This document shows, in pieces, positions 25,041-37,064 of a stretch of DNA of 64,000 nucleotides; position 1 is the stretch's first letter; each line of letters opens with the position of its first letter. The DNA is taken from positions 3,824,501 through 3,888,500 of the forward strand of contig NZ_CP009291.1 of NCBI RefSeq assembly GCF_000767465.1. Direction: 5' to 3'. Both the position numbers and the translations under genes were made by a program. This DNA comes from Novosphingobium pentaromativorans US6-1 (GTDB lineage Bacteria > Pseudomonadota > Alphaproteobacteria > Sphingomonadales > Sphingomonadaceae). The notes beneath the pieces were generated by a model, which did no database searches, had not been told where the DNA came from, and saw only the letters and a program-made list of their open reading frames with translations.

Positions 25041-26993
25041 TCAGGCGGCGCGAATCGCCTGCGGCCGGACCCTGTCGATATGCTCGATCAGATCATCGAG
25101 CGGCATGGGCCTCGCGATGAAGAACCCCTGCGCCAGCGTGAAGCCGGCCACGCGGGCGCTCAGGAGCTGGTTCTCGGTTTCGATGCCCTCGATCACGCAG
25201 TCCAGCGACAAAGCGCGGGCCAGACTGCGGATCGCCTCGATCAGCCGTCGGCCCTTCGTTTCATCGAGCCTTGCTGCAAAGCTGCGGTCGATTTTGACCA
25301 TGTCGAGGGGCAGTTGGTGAAGCGAGGAGAGGCTCGAGTAGCCGGTGCCGAAATCGTCCAGCGCTATGCGCACGCCGGTGCGGCGCAGGCGCTTCAGGGC
25401 GCTGCGGGCATTGTCGAGCTCGGCAATCAGGGAGCTTTCGGTGATCTCGAACAGCAGTCGGCGCGGCGAATGGACCATGGCCCTGATCCGCTCGAGCAGG
25501 GCATCGATGGTTTCCGCGTCGCCGACGTCCTTGCCCGACAGGTTGAACGTCAGGCCCATGTCCTCGGGAATGCGATCGAGCGAGGCCAGTGCCTTGTCGA
25601 ACAGGGCCAGGGTCACCTGCCGCGCCCGGCCCACGCGCTCTGCCGCAGCGATCAGCATCTCGGGCGGGACCCGGCCGATGATCGGGGAATTCCACCGGGC
25701 GAGACATTCGACGCCCTTGGGGATCATCGTTTCGGTGTTGATGATCGGCTGGAACACGACCGAAAGTTCAGTCATGAGATCGGCCGCCTGAAGCGCTGAA
25801 TCAAGCGCCTGTTCGGAACGGATGAGCTTCTCCAGCTCGGAAGTGAAGCGCACGCACTGCCCGCGCTTGTTCTTCTTCGCGTGATAAAGAGCGAAGTCGG
25901 CATGGTCGTACAGGACGCTCGCTGAACTTGCCGCCGCGGGGTATGGGGCAAGTCCGGCGGAGCACCCGACCGAAACGATGACATCGCCCAGTCTCGCGGG
26001 CTGCCGGATCGCAGAGAACAGGGTGTGCGTGACAGCCTCTGCCTGTTCGATCCCGCCAAAGGAGATGATGCCGAATTCGTCCCCGCCCAGCCGCGCGACG
26101 ATGACGTCGGCCGGGCACAAAGTCATGATGCGCTCGCCCAGCAATTGTAGCAGCCGGTCGCCCTGTACGTGGCCGTGCGTGTCATTGATCGGCTTGAAAC
26201 GGTCGAGGTCGATCAGCCCGACGCAGAAGCTGTCCTGCGGCTGTGCGCATTCCAGTAGCCGTTCGAGAGTTGCGAAGAAATAGCGTCGGTTCGGCAGGCC
26301 GGTGAGGGCGTCGGTCATGGCGAGACGGGCGTTCTCCTCGCCCAGTACCTGAGCCTGGCGCCGCTCGGCGGTCAGGTCCCTTTGCGTGTTCTCCAGATGA
26401 ACGAAGGAAGCATAGGAATCGCGCAGGATCTTCAGAACGACGAGTGAGACCAGCGAGACATTGACGGCAATGGCGAGCATGACCGTGTTGCCGGAATACC
26501 AGGTATAGGCCAGGAAAATGCCCAGGACCGAGACATTCACCAATGTCGCGGCCACCGGCAGGAAGTTCAGGCAGAATGTGCAGCCCAGCACTGTGACGGC
26601 GATGAAGATCGCGAAGTGGCCGCGTTCATAAGGGCCGCCGTACTGGACGAGCACAGTGGCCCAGACGAGGCAGGCCATGGCCAGCAGCACGGAAAGATAG
26701 AGCGTCACGCGCAGGCGTCGCCTGGCGCGCTCGGGGTCCAGATCCCTCTTCGTCACCGGGCGTATCCACATGAGCATACGCATGATGCTGAATGCGATGA
26801 GGCCGGCTGGAATCGATAGCGTCAGGTATTCAGGCGCAAGATTGCGGTGGGTGAAGGCGAAGATGGCGGAATTGACCGCGACCAGCCCGTACAGCGGCGG
26901 TATCTGCTCGCGCAGGCGAAGGTACTGCGCCACCGCGAGCGGGAATTCACCTGGCCTGTAAAGCCGCGGCTGCCTGCGCATTTCGTCTGCCAA
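25041..26993 (-). CDS. membrane GGDEF-EAL cyclic-di-GMP protein
   Basis: The 650-residue protein has an N-terminal multi-helix membrane domain (about 35-190), then GGDEF (LGGDEFG near 318) and EAL domains. Substrate residues look intact ([39 protein letters not shown]), though the EAL motif reads ECL (GVECLARW). The inhibitory RxxD site just before GGDEF is absent (CPADVIVARLGGDEF). Diguanylate cyclase or phosphodiesterase cannot be decided; both sites may act. It is single, divergent from hrpB. Confidence 0.9.
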   Translation of the reverse strand: MADEMRRQPRLYRPGEFPLAVAQYLRLREQIPPLYGLVAVNSAIFAFTHRNLAPEYLTLSIPAGLIAFSIMRMLMWIRPVTKRDLDPERARRRLRVTLYLSVLLAMACLVWATVLVQYGGPYERGHFAIFIAVTVLGCTFCLNFLPVAATLVNVSVLGIFLAYTWYSGNTVMLAIAVNVSLVSLVVLKILRDSYASFVHLENTQRDLTAERRQAQVLGEENARLAMTDALTGLPNRRYFFATLERLLECAQPQDSFCVGLIDLDRFKPINDTHGHVQGDRLLQLLGERIMTLCPADVIVARLGGDEFGIISFGGIEQAEAVTHTLFSAIRQPARLGDVIVSVGCSAGLAPYPAAASSASVLYDHADFALYHAKKNKRGQCVRFTSELEKLIRSEQALDSALQAADLMTELSVVFQPIINTETMIPKGVECLARWNSPIIGRVPPEMLIAAAERVGRARQVTLALFDKALASLDRIPEDMGLTFNLSGKDVGDAETIDALLERIRAMVHSPRRLLFEITESSLIAELDNARSALKRLRRTGVRIALDDFGTGYSSLSSLHQLPLDMVKIDRSFAARLDETKGRRLIEAIRSLARALSLDCVIEGIETENQLLSARVAGFTLAQGFFIARPMPLDDLIEHIDRVRPQAIRAA

Positions 26994-27133
26994 ATCATTA
27001 GACTCCTGACGTGCTCAGTTATCCAACAATGATTGACGATTGGTACATGCCATGCGCGCACTAGGACGGATGCGTCTGCACGGGTTCTGGTGAGGCCTTC
27101 CTTCGGCTTGGCACACAATCTAAGGGACCGGGT

Positions 27134-29632
27134 GTGACGACTCTGCCGATCCACGCCGTCCTGCCGGACCTCCTTCAGGCCCTGAGAGACCGCACCGCCT
27201 GCGTGCTGATCGCGCCGCCCGGTGCGGGCAAGACGACGGCTGTGGCGCCCGCCTTGCTGGGCGAGCCCTGGTGCGACGGCACGGTCATCCTGCTGTCCCC
27301 GCGCCGCGTGGCGGCGCGCGCCGCTGCAGAGCGCATGGCCGAAATGCTTGGCGAGAAGGCGGGTGAGACGATCGGCTACGTGACGCGTCTCGATACGAAG
27401 CGCTCCGGGAGGACGCGAGTGCTGGTGATGACCGAGGCGATCTTCGTTTCCTCGATCCTCTCCGACCCGGAGTTGCCGGGGGTCAGCGCGGTCCTCTTCG
27501 ACGAGGCGCATGAGCGTCATCTCGACAGCGATCTCGGCCTCGCGCTCGCTCTCGAAACGCGCGAAGTCTTGCGCGACGACCTGCGCGTGGTGGTCATGTC
27601 GGCAACGATAGACGGTACGCGGTTCGCGCGCCTGCTCGGAAGCGATGCGCCCGTGATCGAAAGCGAGGGCAAGTCCTGGCCACTGGCGATCCGCTGGCGC
27701 GGCGCTTTGCCCGATCAGCGGATTGAAGATGCGGTGACATCTGCGATCCTTGCTGCATGGCGCGAAGAAGACGGCGATATCCTCGCGTTCCTGCCGGGTG
27801 TGCGCGAGATCGACCGAGCGGCCGAGCGTCTGGCGGAGAAGCTGCCAACCGCACTTGTGCTGCCGCTGCATGGCCAGTGCGAGCCGGCCGCGCAGCGCAC
27901 TGCCATTCGCCGCGATCCGCAGGGGCGTCGCCGTGTCGTACTGTCGACCGCGATTGCCGAGACCTCGCTCACGCTCGACGGCGTTTCGGTAGTGGTGGAC
28001 TGCGGTCTTTCGCGCCGCGCGGAATTCGACAAGGCAGCGGGCGTGACCCGGCTCGTGACGCATCGGGCGAGCCGGGCTTCGGCGGCCCAGCGCGCAGGGC
28101 GCGCCGCGCGTCAGCAGCCCGGAACGGCCTATCGCCTGTGGGAAGAGGCGGGCCACGCGGGCCGTCCTGAATTCGATCCTCCCGAAATGCTGACCAGCGA
28201 TCTGGCGCCGCTGACGCTATCGCTGGCGCAGTGGGGGGCGGGCGATCCGGCAGCCATGCCCTGGCTCGATCCTCCTCCGCCGCCCGCGCTCGATGCCGCG
28301 CGCAGCCAGCTTGCAGCCCTCGGAGCGCTTGACGCGGAAGGGCGGATCACACCTTTCGGCCGCGAGATGGCAAGCCTGCCGCTCGATCCGGCGCAGGCGG
28401 CCATGGTGCTGCGCGCAGCGGATTTCGGGGCAGAGAACGTGGCTGCCCGGTTGGCCCTGCTGCTGCAGGAACGCGGTCTGGGTGGTCGCAGCGAGGATCT
28501 GGCGCAGCGCCTCGCGCGCTGGGAGAGCGACCGCTCTGCGCGCGCGCAAGCCTCTCGCAGGCTGGCAGATGGCTGGTCCCGCCGCGCTTCGGCGCTGGTT
28601 AAGGCGAGGCGCGATGACGGGGCACAGGACGTCGCGAGGGACGTGGCGAAAGACACGGCTGGCGGCGATGTACCGGTTGGCGTGCTTCTTGCGTTGGGGC
28701 GGCCCGACATGGTCGCGCGTCGCCGCGATGCTTCGGGTGAGACCTGGCTCTCCGCAGGGGGCAGGGGCTACATTCTCGACCCGACATCGCCGCTCGCCTC
28801 GCGCGACTGGATGGTGATCGGCGATGCGCAGGGGCAGGCGAAAGGCGCGCGCATCCTTTCCGGCGCTTCGCTGGAGCCTTCCGAGGTCGAGACCTGGCTG
28901 GCAGAGCGGATCGAGCGGCGCTCGATCCTGCGCTGGAACGAGGCCGAAGGCCGGGTCGAGGCCCGCCAGCAGCGGCGGCTTGGCGCGATTACCCTGGCGA
29001 GCGGGCCCGATCCGTCTCCCGATCCCGACGCCATTGCGGCATTCCTGCTCGACCGGGTGCGCGAGAAGGGGCTGGCTCTGGTGCCGTTCGGCAAGAGCAG
29101 CCTGTCGCTGCTGCGCCGCGCCCGATTCGCCGGGCTGTCGGCGCTGGGCGAGGAGGCGATGCTGGCCGATCTCGATACATGGCTGGGGCCTCTCGTCGGT
29201 CGTCGCCTCGACGCCATCGACAAGGGCGCCTTGCACGCGGCCTTGCTGGGGCGCCTGACCTGGGACGACCTGCAGGTGCTCGAACGGCTGGCCCCGGCGG
29301 AGTTTCGCAGCCCGGCCGGATCGAGCCATGCGATCGACTACGAAGACGAGGGCGGGCCCAGCGTGGAAGTGCGCGTGCAGGGGCTTTTCGGCCTCGATAG
29401 CCATCCGACGTTCGGTCAGCCGCCGCAACCTCTGTTGCTCAAGCTGACGTCGCCTGCGGGGCGGCCGATCCAGACGACGCGCGATCTGCCCGGCTTCTGG
29501 CGTGGATCGTGGCGCGACGTGCAGCGCGACATGAAGGGGCGCTATCCCAGGCATCGCTGGCCGGACGAACCCTGGGCCGAAGACCCCAGCCTCAAGACCC
29601 GCAATGCCTTCGAAGCCTCGCGCAGGCGCTGA
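27134..29632 (+). CDS. hrpB: ATP-dependent RNA helicase HrpB
   Basis: The 832-residue protein begins at a GTG and carries GAGKTT (motif I, near 30), FDEAHERH (motif II), SATIDG (motif III), a helicase C domain with AQRAGRAARQQPG (motif VI near 320), then helicase-associated domain 2 and the long C-terminal HrpB domain ending WPDEPWAEDPS. This matches HrpB in size and order. The cellular role is not established in this group. Upstream is the divergent GGDEF-EAL gene. Confidence 0.93.
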   Translation: MTTLPIHAVLPDLLQALRDRTACVLIAPPGAGKTTAVAPALLGEPWCDGTVILLSPRRVAARAAAERMAEMLGEKAGETIGYVTRLDTKRSGRTRVLVMTEAIFVSSILSDPELPGVSAVLFDEAHERHLDSDLGLALALETREVLRDDLRVVVMSATIDGTRFARLLGSDAPVIESEGKSWPLAIRWRGALPDQRIEDAVTSAILAAWREEDGDILAFLPGVREIDRAAERLAEKLPTALVLPLHGQCEPAAQRTAIRRDPQGRRRVVLSTAIAETSLTLDGVSVVVDCGLSRRAEFDKAAGVTRLVTHRASRASAAQRAGRAARQQPGTAYRLWEEAGHAGRPEFDPPEMLTSDLAPLTLSLAQWGAGDPAAMPWLDPPPPPALDAARSQLAALGALDAEGRITPFGREMASLPLDPAQAAMVLRAADFGAENVAARLALLLQERGLGGRSEDLAQRLARWESDRSARAQASRRLADGWSRRASALVKARRDDGAQDVARDVAKDTAGGDVPVGVLLALGRPDMVARRRDASGETWLSAGGRGYILDPTSPLASRDWMVIGDAQGQAKGARILSGASLEPSEVETWLAERIERRSILRWNEAEGRVEARQQRRLGAITLASGPDPSPDPDAIAAFLLDRVREKGLALVPFGKSSLSLLRRARFAGLSALGEEAMLADLDTWLGPLVGRRLDAIDKGALHAALLGRLTWDDLQVLERLAPAEFRSPAGSSHAIDYEDEGGPSVEVRVQGLFGLDSHPTFGQPPQPLLLKLTSPAGRPIQTTRDLPGFWRGSWRDVQRDMKGRYPRHRWPDEPWAEDPSLKTRNAFEASRRR

Positions 29633-29727
29633 GATCCGTACCCGCAAACGGCAGGATCGGGAAGACAATCGGGGGAAGTGTGATTCCGGCTTGATTTCCG
29701 GCGCGATTCGGAGGCAAAGCGACCGCC

Positions 29728-30006
29728 ATGAGTGCACGTATCTATCAGCGCCCGAAAAATGCCATGCAGTCCGGCAAGGCACTGCTGGATCAGTGGGTCC
29801 TCGATTTCGTTCCCGCAGAAGCGAAGCAGCCCGATCCCCTGATGGGTTGGGCCGGTTCCGGCGACATGAAACAGCAGGTCCAGCTGAGGTTCCCCACTTG
29901 TGAGGAAGCGCGGGCATACGCCGAACGCTACGGCATCGACGCGGTGATTCATTCCACGCCGCCGCGCCGCCTGAAGATTCAGGCCTACGCCGACAATTTC
30001 CGCTGA
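29728..30006 (+). CDS. NADH dehydrogenase accessory subunit (NDUFS4-like)
   Basis: The 92-residue protein has the compact family pattern: ARIYQRPKNAMQSGK, then DPLMGWAGSGDMKQQVQLRFPT, a short helix with EEARAYAERYGID, and the tail RRLKIQAYADNFR. This is the ETC complex I conserved region shared by mitochondrial NDUFS4 and alphaproteobacteria; it stabilises the peripheral arm of complex I. nuo genes are not in this window. A GGAGGC ribosome site is 13 nt before the ATG. Confidence 0.88.
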   Translation: MSARIYQRPKNAMQSGKALLDQWVLDFVPAEAKQPDPLMGWAGSGDMKQQVQLRFPTCEEARAYAERYGIDAVIHSTPPRRLKIQAYADNFR

Positions 30007-30074
30007 TCTGAAATAGTTGCACCCGGTTCGTGAACCGGGTCTTGCAATCCGGGCGAACGCCAGCCATATGGCGG

Positions 30075-30172
30075 CCCGGGAGTCGGGTGGACGTTTGCGT
30101 TCGCGAACCTGGTCAGGTCCGGAAGGAAGCAGCCACAACGGATTGCGACGGGTCGCTCGGCTCCTTTACCCC
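30075..30172 (+). ncRNA. ffs: signal recognition particle RNA (small 4.5S type)
   Basis: The conserved tip GGTCAGGTCCGGAAGGAAGCAGCC (asymmetric loop and GGAA tetraloop) at about 30111-30134 marks SRP RNA. The outer arms pair, with GGGAGTCGGG at 30078-30087 matching CTCGGCTCCT at 30156-30165 with G-U pairs. It binds Ffh to target membrane proteins. Ends are estimated from pairing. Placement just upstream of dnaX is common in alphaproteobacteria. Confidence 0.9.
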
Positions 30173-30307
30173 ACATCGTTACGGCTCGGTCGAGGCGTCT
30201 TGCCGCAGGGCCACGTGCCTTCGCGCTCTGCCAGCAACTTGGCCGGGGACAGACTGTGGAGCATTCGCCTTTCCCCCTGACAACCGGCTCGCCAGCGCCT
30301 AGTTTGG

Positions 30308-32281
30308 ATGGTGATGGACGATTCACGCGACATGTTCGGCGATGCGCCCCCCTGGCAGGATGAGGAAGAGGAGGAGACTCCCGCCTCGGCAGCCGAGTTG
30401 GAAGCGGCCGGGCAAGCCTCCATGTTCGGTGATCCCGAACCGGCACCGCCCACAGCGCCGCCAGCGACCGACGCTGCAGACCCGGGCCCCCAAGCCGAAT
30501 CGCCGGCGTTGTTCGAGGCGGTTGCGGAACCCGAAGCTGCACCAGAACTTGCGCCTGCACCGGAACCCGCCGCCCCCGAGCCGAAAGCTGAAGCACCCAT
30601 AGCGGCTCCCAAGCCAGCTTCGGCGAACCCTCCTGCCGGGACTTCGGCCCAGCCCTATCGCGTGCTCGCCCGCAAGTACCGTCCGCAGACTTTCGACGAA
30701 CTGATCGGGCAGGAGGCGATGGTGCAGACCCTCGCCAATGCGATCAAGCGCGACCGGCTGGCCCATGCCTTCCTGATGACCGGCGTGCGCGGTGTCGGCA
30801 AGACGTCGACCGCGCGCCTCATCGCCAAGGCGCTGAACTGCATAGGTCCCGACGGGCAGGGCGGCCCGACGATCAATCCTTGCGGCCGGTGCGAACCGTG
30901 CGTTGCCATTGCCGAAGGGCGCCATATCGACGTGATCGAGATGGACGCGGCTTCGCATACCGGCGTCGACGACGTGCGCGAGATCATCGAGGCAGTGCGC
31001 TACGCCGCCGTTTCCGCGCGCTACAAGATCTACATCATCGACGAAGTCCACATGTTGTCGCGCAATGCATTCAATGCCTTGCTCAAGACGCTTGAGGAGC
31101 CGCCGGCCCACGTGAAGTTCCTCTTCGCGACCACCGAAGTGGACAAGCTGCCGGTCACGGTTCTCTCGCGCTGCCAGCGGTTCGACTTGCGGCGCATCCC
31201 GACGCCGATGCTTGCAGAGCATTTCGCCAATGTCTGCGGCAAGGAAGGCGTGGAGGCCGAGGAGGAAGCGCTCTCGATGGTGGCCGCGGCCGCCGAAGGG
31301 TCGGTGCGCGACGGCTTGTCCATTCTCGACCAGGCCATCGCCCATGCCGATCTCGACGGCGAGGGGCAGGTGCGGGCCGAGAAAGTCCGCGACATGCTGG
31401 GCCTTTCCGACAAGTCGGTTCAGCGCAAGTTGCTGAGCGCGATCCTCGACGGTGACGGCGCGGCCCTCCTGGAACTGATCGCGAGGCAATTCTCGCTCGG
31501 GATCGAGCCGATTGCGATGATGCGCGGCCTCATGGACCTCACGCATCGCGTCGCCGTCGCGCAAGTGGCCGGCGAAGTGGTCGATGCGCATGCGGCGGAG
31601 GAACGAGAAGCGATCGAGGGCTGGGCCAAGGCGCTCAAGGCCGGACAGGTTCATCGCCTCTGGCAGCTCATGCTCAAGGGGCATGACGAAGTGAAGTCCG
31701 CCCCCGATCCGCTGGTGGCTGCGCAGATGGCGCTGCTGCGGATCATGCATGCTTCTGATATGCCCGATCCGGGCGCGCTGGTGCGCAAGCTGGAAGAGAT
31801 CGCGGCGCGGGCGCCCGCGGCGGCGCCTGCTGGTGAAGGCGGACCGAGCGCAGGCGGACCGGCCGCGCATGCAACGGCTCCTGCCGCCATCGCGCCGCGC
31901 TGGGAAGCGTTGGTCGACGATGTCGAGCACATGGGCGAGCTCTCGGTTGCAAACACCATGCGCATGCAGGTCCGCGTTGTCGAACTGGGTGCAGGGCTCC
32001 TGCGCTATTCGCAGCCGCCCGGCTTCAGCGAGGACATCGCCGGTCTCATGCGCGGCGCACTCTCGAAGGCGACCGGCGAGCGCTGGCAGGTCGAGAAAGT
32101 GGATGGGCAGGGCGCGCCGACGATCGTCGAGATAGCCGAGACGCAGCAGGCAGCCGAAGGCGAGGCCGTGCGCAATGCGCCGCTCGTGGCCGCTACGATG
32201 GCAGCCTTTCCCGGAGCCGAATTGATACAGGATGACCGCCCGGCCGCAATTGGCGGCGGCGGTCGACAGTGGAGACGTTGA
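30308..32281 (+). CDS. dnaX: DNA polymerase III subunits gamma/tau
   Basis: The 657-residue protein has an unusual acidic, Pro/Ala-rich N-terminal extension (about 1-116) before the AAA+ clamp-loader module: YRPQTFDELIGQ, GVRGVGKTS (Walker A), a Zn site with C-x-x-C (PCGRCEPC), DEVHML and a C-terminal collar and tau-like region (from about 480). It loads the beta clamp. The extension contains MFGD twice (residues 9-12 and 39-42). No A-run frameshift signal like the E. coli one is visible. ybaB begins 1 nt after the stop. Confidence 0.95.
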   Translation: MVMDDSRDMFGDAPPWQDEEEEETPASAAELEAAGQASMFGDPEPAPPTAPPATDAADPGPQAESPALFEAVAEPEAAPELAPAPEPAAPEPKAEAPIAAPKPASANPPAGTSAQPYRVLARKYRPQTFDELIGQEAMVQTLANAIKRDRLAHAFLMTGVRGVGKTSTARLIAKALNCIGPDGQGGPTINPCGRCEPCVAIAEGRHIDVIEMDAASHTGVDDVREIIEAVRYAAVSARYKIYIIDEVHMLSRNAFNALLKTLEEPPAHVKFLFATTEVDKLPVTVLSRCQRFDLRRIPTPMLAEHFANVCGKEGVEAEEEALSMVAAAAEGSVRDGLSILDQAIAHADLDGEGQVRAEKVRDMLGLSDKSVQRKLLSAILDGDGAALLELIARQFSLGIEPIAMMRGLMDLTHRVAVAQVAGEVVDAHAAEEREAIEGWAKALKAGQVHRLWQLMLKGHDEVKSAPDPLVAAQMALLRIMHASDMPDPGALVRKLEEIAARAPAAAPAGEGGPSAGGPAAHATAPAAIAPRWEALVDDVEHMGELSVANTMRMQVRVVELGAGLLRYSQPPGFSEDIAGLMRGALSKATGERWQVEKVDGQGAPTIVEIAETQQAAEGEAVRNAPLVAATMAAFPGAELIQDDRPAAIGGGGRQWRR

Positions 32282-32282
32282 A

Positions 32283-32618
32283 ATGAAATCCATGGAAGAG
32301 ATGATCCAGGCTGCCCAGCAGGCTGCCGAGACCATCCAGAAGCAGATGAACGAGACCCAGGCGAAGCTGGATTCGATGGAAGTCGAAGGCCTTTCGGGCG
32401 GCGGTCTCGTCAAGATCCGCTGCTCGGCCAAGGGCCGCGTCATCGGCGTTTCGATCGACGACAGCCTGATGCAGCCGACCGAAAAGCAGATGCTCGAGGA
32501 CCTGATCGCCGCCGCCTACAACGACGCGCGCGTAAAGGCGGATTCGGTTGCGAACGAGGAACTGGCCAAGGCGCAGCAGGGCATGGGCCTGCCGCCGGGT
32601 TTCAAGATGCCGTTCTGA
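32283..32618 (+). CDS. ybaB: YbaB/EbfC nucleoid-associated protein
   Basis: The 111-residue protein is the standard length and has the YbaB pattern: an N-terminal helix (MIQAAQQAAETIQKQMNETQ), the VKIRCSAKGRVIGVSID strand region, and MQPTEKQMLEDLIAAAYNDA. It forms a dimer that binds DNA. It is placed directly after dnaX, as in many bacteria, and is followed by a terminator. Confidence 0.92.
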   Translation: MKSMEEMIQAAQQAAETIQKQMNETQAKLDSMEVEGLSGGGLVKIRCSAKGRVIGVSIDDSLMQPTEKQMLEDLIAAAYNDARVKADSVANEELAKAQQGMGLPPGFKMPF

Positions 32619-32676
32619 GGTCCCTGAGATTCCAGCTACGAAATGGCCTTCTTCGGGAGGCGCTTTGCCATGCATT

Positions 32677-32713
32677 GCAAAACCCCGGTGCCTATCGCGC
32701 CGGGGTTTTGTTT
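32677..32713 (+). terminator. rho-independent terminator after ybaB
   Basis: Inverted repeat AAAACCCCGG (32679-32688) with CCGGGGTTTT (32700-32709), then TG and TTT. It closes the SRP/dnaX-ybaB transcript before lon. Confidence 0.85.
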
Positions 32714-32848
32714 ATAAGTATAATTGCCTGTGGGAATGCCACCGGTTCCACAGTCTTTGGCAATCTATGCATTGCGTAGTGGGCAGAACTCCCCATATCG
32801 TCCCGGATTGACGGGAGATCTGACCGAGATCGTCCCGCTCGCGATGAA

Positions 32849-35257
<2,409 letters not shown>

Positions 35258-35445
35258 AGGCAAATCGGGAGCCTGCAATTCCATTAGGATAAGCCGGCGC
35301 CCCGAAGCAACTTTCAGTCTCGTTTGCCTATCTGAAAGAAAGGCCAGTGCGCTGCGGCCTTGTGTCGTACGCGGACTGGCGCTAACGCGCCGCCTTCGTG
35401 CACGCACGAATGCCGGGCGCGAATTGAAACTGGAAAGGTCTTGAA

Positions 35446-36471
35446 ATGGGTTACCGGGTAGCCGTTGTCGGTGCGACCGGAAATGTCGGCCGCGAAATGC
35501 TCAACATCCTCGCCGAGCGCGAGTTTCCCTGCGATGAAATCGCAGCGGTTGCTTCGCCGCGCTCCACCGGCATGGAGATTGATTTCGGCGAGACCGGCAA
35601 GAAACTCAAAGTAAAGAACATCGAGCACTTCGATTTCACCGGCTGGGACATTGCGCTCTTCGCAGCGGGATCGGGTCCGACCAAGATCTATGCGCCCAAG
35701 GCTGCCAGCCAGGGCTGCGTCGTGATCGACAACTCGTCGCTCTACCGCATGGAGCCGGACGTTCCGCTGATCGTGCCCGAGGTGAACCCGGACGCCATCG
35801 ACGGCTATACCAAGCGCAACATCATCGCGAACCCGAATTGCTCGACCGCGCAGATGGTCGTCGCGCTCAAGCCGCTTCACGATGCCGCCAAGATCAAGCG
35901 CGTCGTCGTGTCGACCTACCAGTCGGTTTCCGGCGCGGGCAAGGCGGGCATGGACGAACTGTTCGAGCAGAGCCGCGCGATCTTCGTGGGCGATCAGGTC
36001 GAGCCCAAGAAGTTCACCAAGCAGATCGCCTTCAACGTGATCCCGCACATCGACGTCTTCCTCGACGACGGTTCCACCAAGGAAGAGTGGAAGATGGTCG
36101 TCGAGACCAAGAAGATCCTCGATCCGGCGGTCAAGGTCCAGGCGACCTGCGTGCGCGTGCCGGTCTTCGTCGGGCACGCCGAATCGATCACGCTCGAGTT
36201 CGAGAACGAGATCTCGGCCGAGCAGGCCCAGAACATCCTGCGCGAAGCGCCGGGCATCATGCTCGTCGACAAGCGTGAGGACGGTGGATACGTCTCGCCG
36301 ATCGAATGTGTCGGCGACAGCGAGACTTACATCAGCCGCGTGCGTGACGACTCCACGGTCGAAAACGGTCTCGCCCTGTGGTGCGTCTCGGACAACCTGC
36401 GCAAGGGCGCGGCTCTGAACGCCGTGCAGATTGCCGAACTGCTTGGCCGTCGTCACCTCAAGAAGGGTTGA
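35446..36471 (+). CDS. asd: aspartate-semialdehyde dehydrogenase
   Basis: The 341-residue protein has the nucleotide-binding start VAVVGATGNVGREML, a catalytic Cys132 in IIANPNCSTAQ, and VVSTYQSVSGAGKAGM. It makes aspartate semialdehyde for lysine, threonine and methionine synthesis and for diaminopimelate. Size and motifs are complete. It is a single gene with its own terminator; the 188-bp upstream gap shows no motif I can name. Confidence 0.96.
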   Translation: MGYRVAVVGATGNVGREMLNILAEREFPCDEIAAVASPRSTGMEIDFGETGKKLKVKNIEHFDFTGWDIALFAAGSGPTKIYAPKAASQGCVVIDNSSLYRMEPDVPLIVPEVNPDAIDGYTKRNIIANPNCSTAQMVVALKPLHDAAKIKRVVVSTYQSVSGAGKAGMDELFEQSRAIFVGDQVEPKKFTKQIAFNVIPHIDVFLDDGSTKEEWKMVVETKKILDPAVKVQATCVRVPVFVGHAESITLEFENEISAEQAQNILREAPGIMLVDKREDGGYVSPIECVGDSETYISRVRDDSTVENGLALWCVSDNLRKGAALNAVQIAELLGRRHLKKG

Positions 36472-36507
36472 CGCGGACAGCGCCTGCGCGGCGTGACGCA
36501 TGAAAAG

Positions 36508-36546
36508 AAAAGGCCTCCGGGACGAGAGTTCCGGAGGCCTTTTTCG
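36508..36546 (+). terminator. rho-independent terminator after asd
   Basis: AAAAGGCCTCCGG pairs with CCGGAGGCCTTTTT around a 10-nt loop, with a T run after it. It ends asd. Confidence 0.92.
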
Positions 36547-36620
36547 TTCACCTCGAAGTGCGTGGCGGTGATGGGAAGCTGCCCCTTTTGCCCGGCAGGC
36601 GAGTGTTATAGCCTCGCGCC

Positions 36621-37064
36621 ATGACCAGAACCATGACCGGCGGCTGCCAGTGCGGTCGCATTCGCTATCGCGCGCAGATCGAGAACGACGAGGCCTACCT
36701 GTGCCATTGCCGCATGTGCCAGAAGGCCACCGGCGGGTTCGCCGCTGCCTTCGTGCAACTGGCGACGGCAGGCGTCGTCTGGGAGCATGAGCCGGAGTGG
36801 TACGCCAGTTCCCCGGTAGCCCGGCGGCCGTTCTGTTCGCATTGCGGCACGCCGCTGGGCTTCGACTTCATCCAGTCGAGCGGCAATATGGACCTGACGC
36901 TTGGGAGCTTCGACGAGCCGGGATATTTCCGTCCGGTGGCCCATTCCGGCTGCGAAAGCTTGCATGAAAGCTGGCTCGATACCAAGGACCTGCCAAGGCA
37001 CTACAGCGCGACGACCGAAAGCGTCGCTTCGCGCTGGAAGGCGGCTGGTCTGGAGGTTCCGTAA
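36621..37064 (+). CDS. GFA-family (CENP-V like) zinc protein
   Basis: The 147-residue protein has the zinc-site pattern of the GFA family: GCQCGRIRY near the start, CHCRMCQK near 28, and FCSHCGTPL near 71. Other members carry out formaldehyde-glutathione adduct formation or related reactions, but that activity is disputed for most. The stop of this gene abuts the next start, so it is coexpressed with the alpha/beta hydrolase. Which substrate it uses is unknown. Confidence 0.85.
   Translation: MTRTMTGGCQCGRIRYRAQIENDEAYLCHCRMCQKATGGFAAAFVQLATAGVVWEHEPEWYASSPVARRPFCSHCGTPLGFDFIQSSGNMDLTLGSFDEPGYFRPVAHSGCESLHESWLDTKDLPRHYSATTESVASRWKAAGLEVP

Noticed and set aside
30308..32281. Programmed frameshift in dnaX
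   Set aside because: No A AAA AAG type slippery run is visible; the C-terminal part stays open as one frame.
30323..32443. Long open frame opposite dnaX and ybaB
   Set aside because: Shadow of a high-GC gene; composition rich in Arg/His/Gly without motifs.
35258..35445. Riboswitch before asd
   Set aside because: No lysine-riboswitch-like core or terminator/antiterminator pair could be traced.
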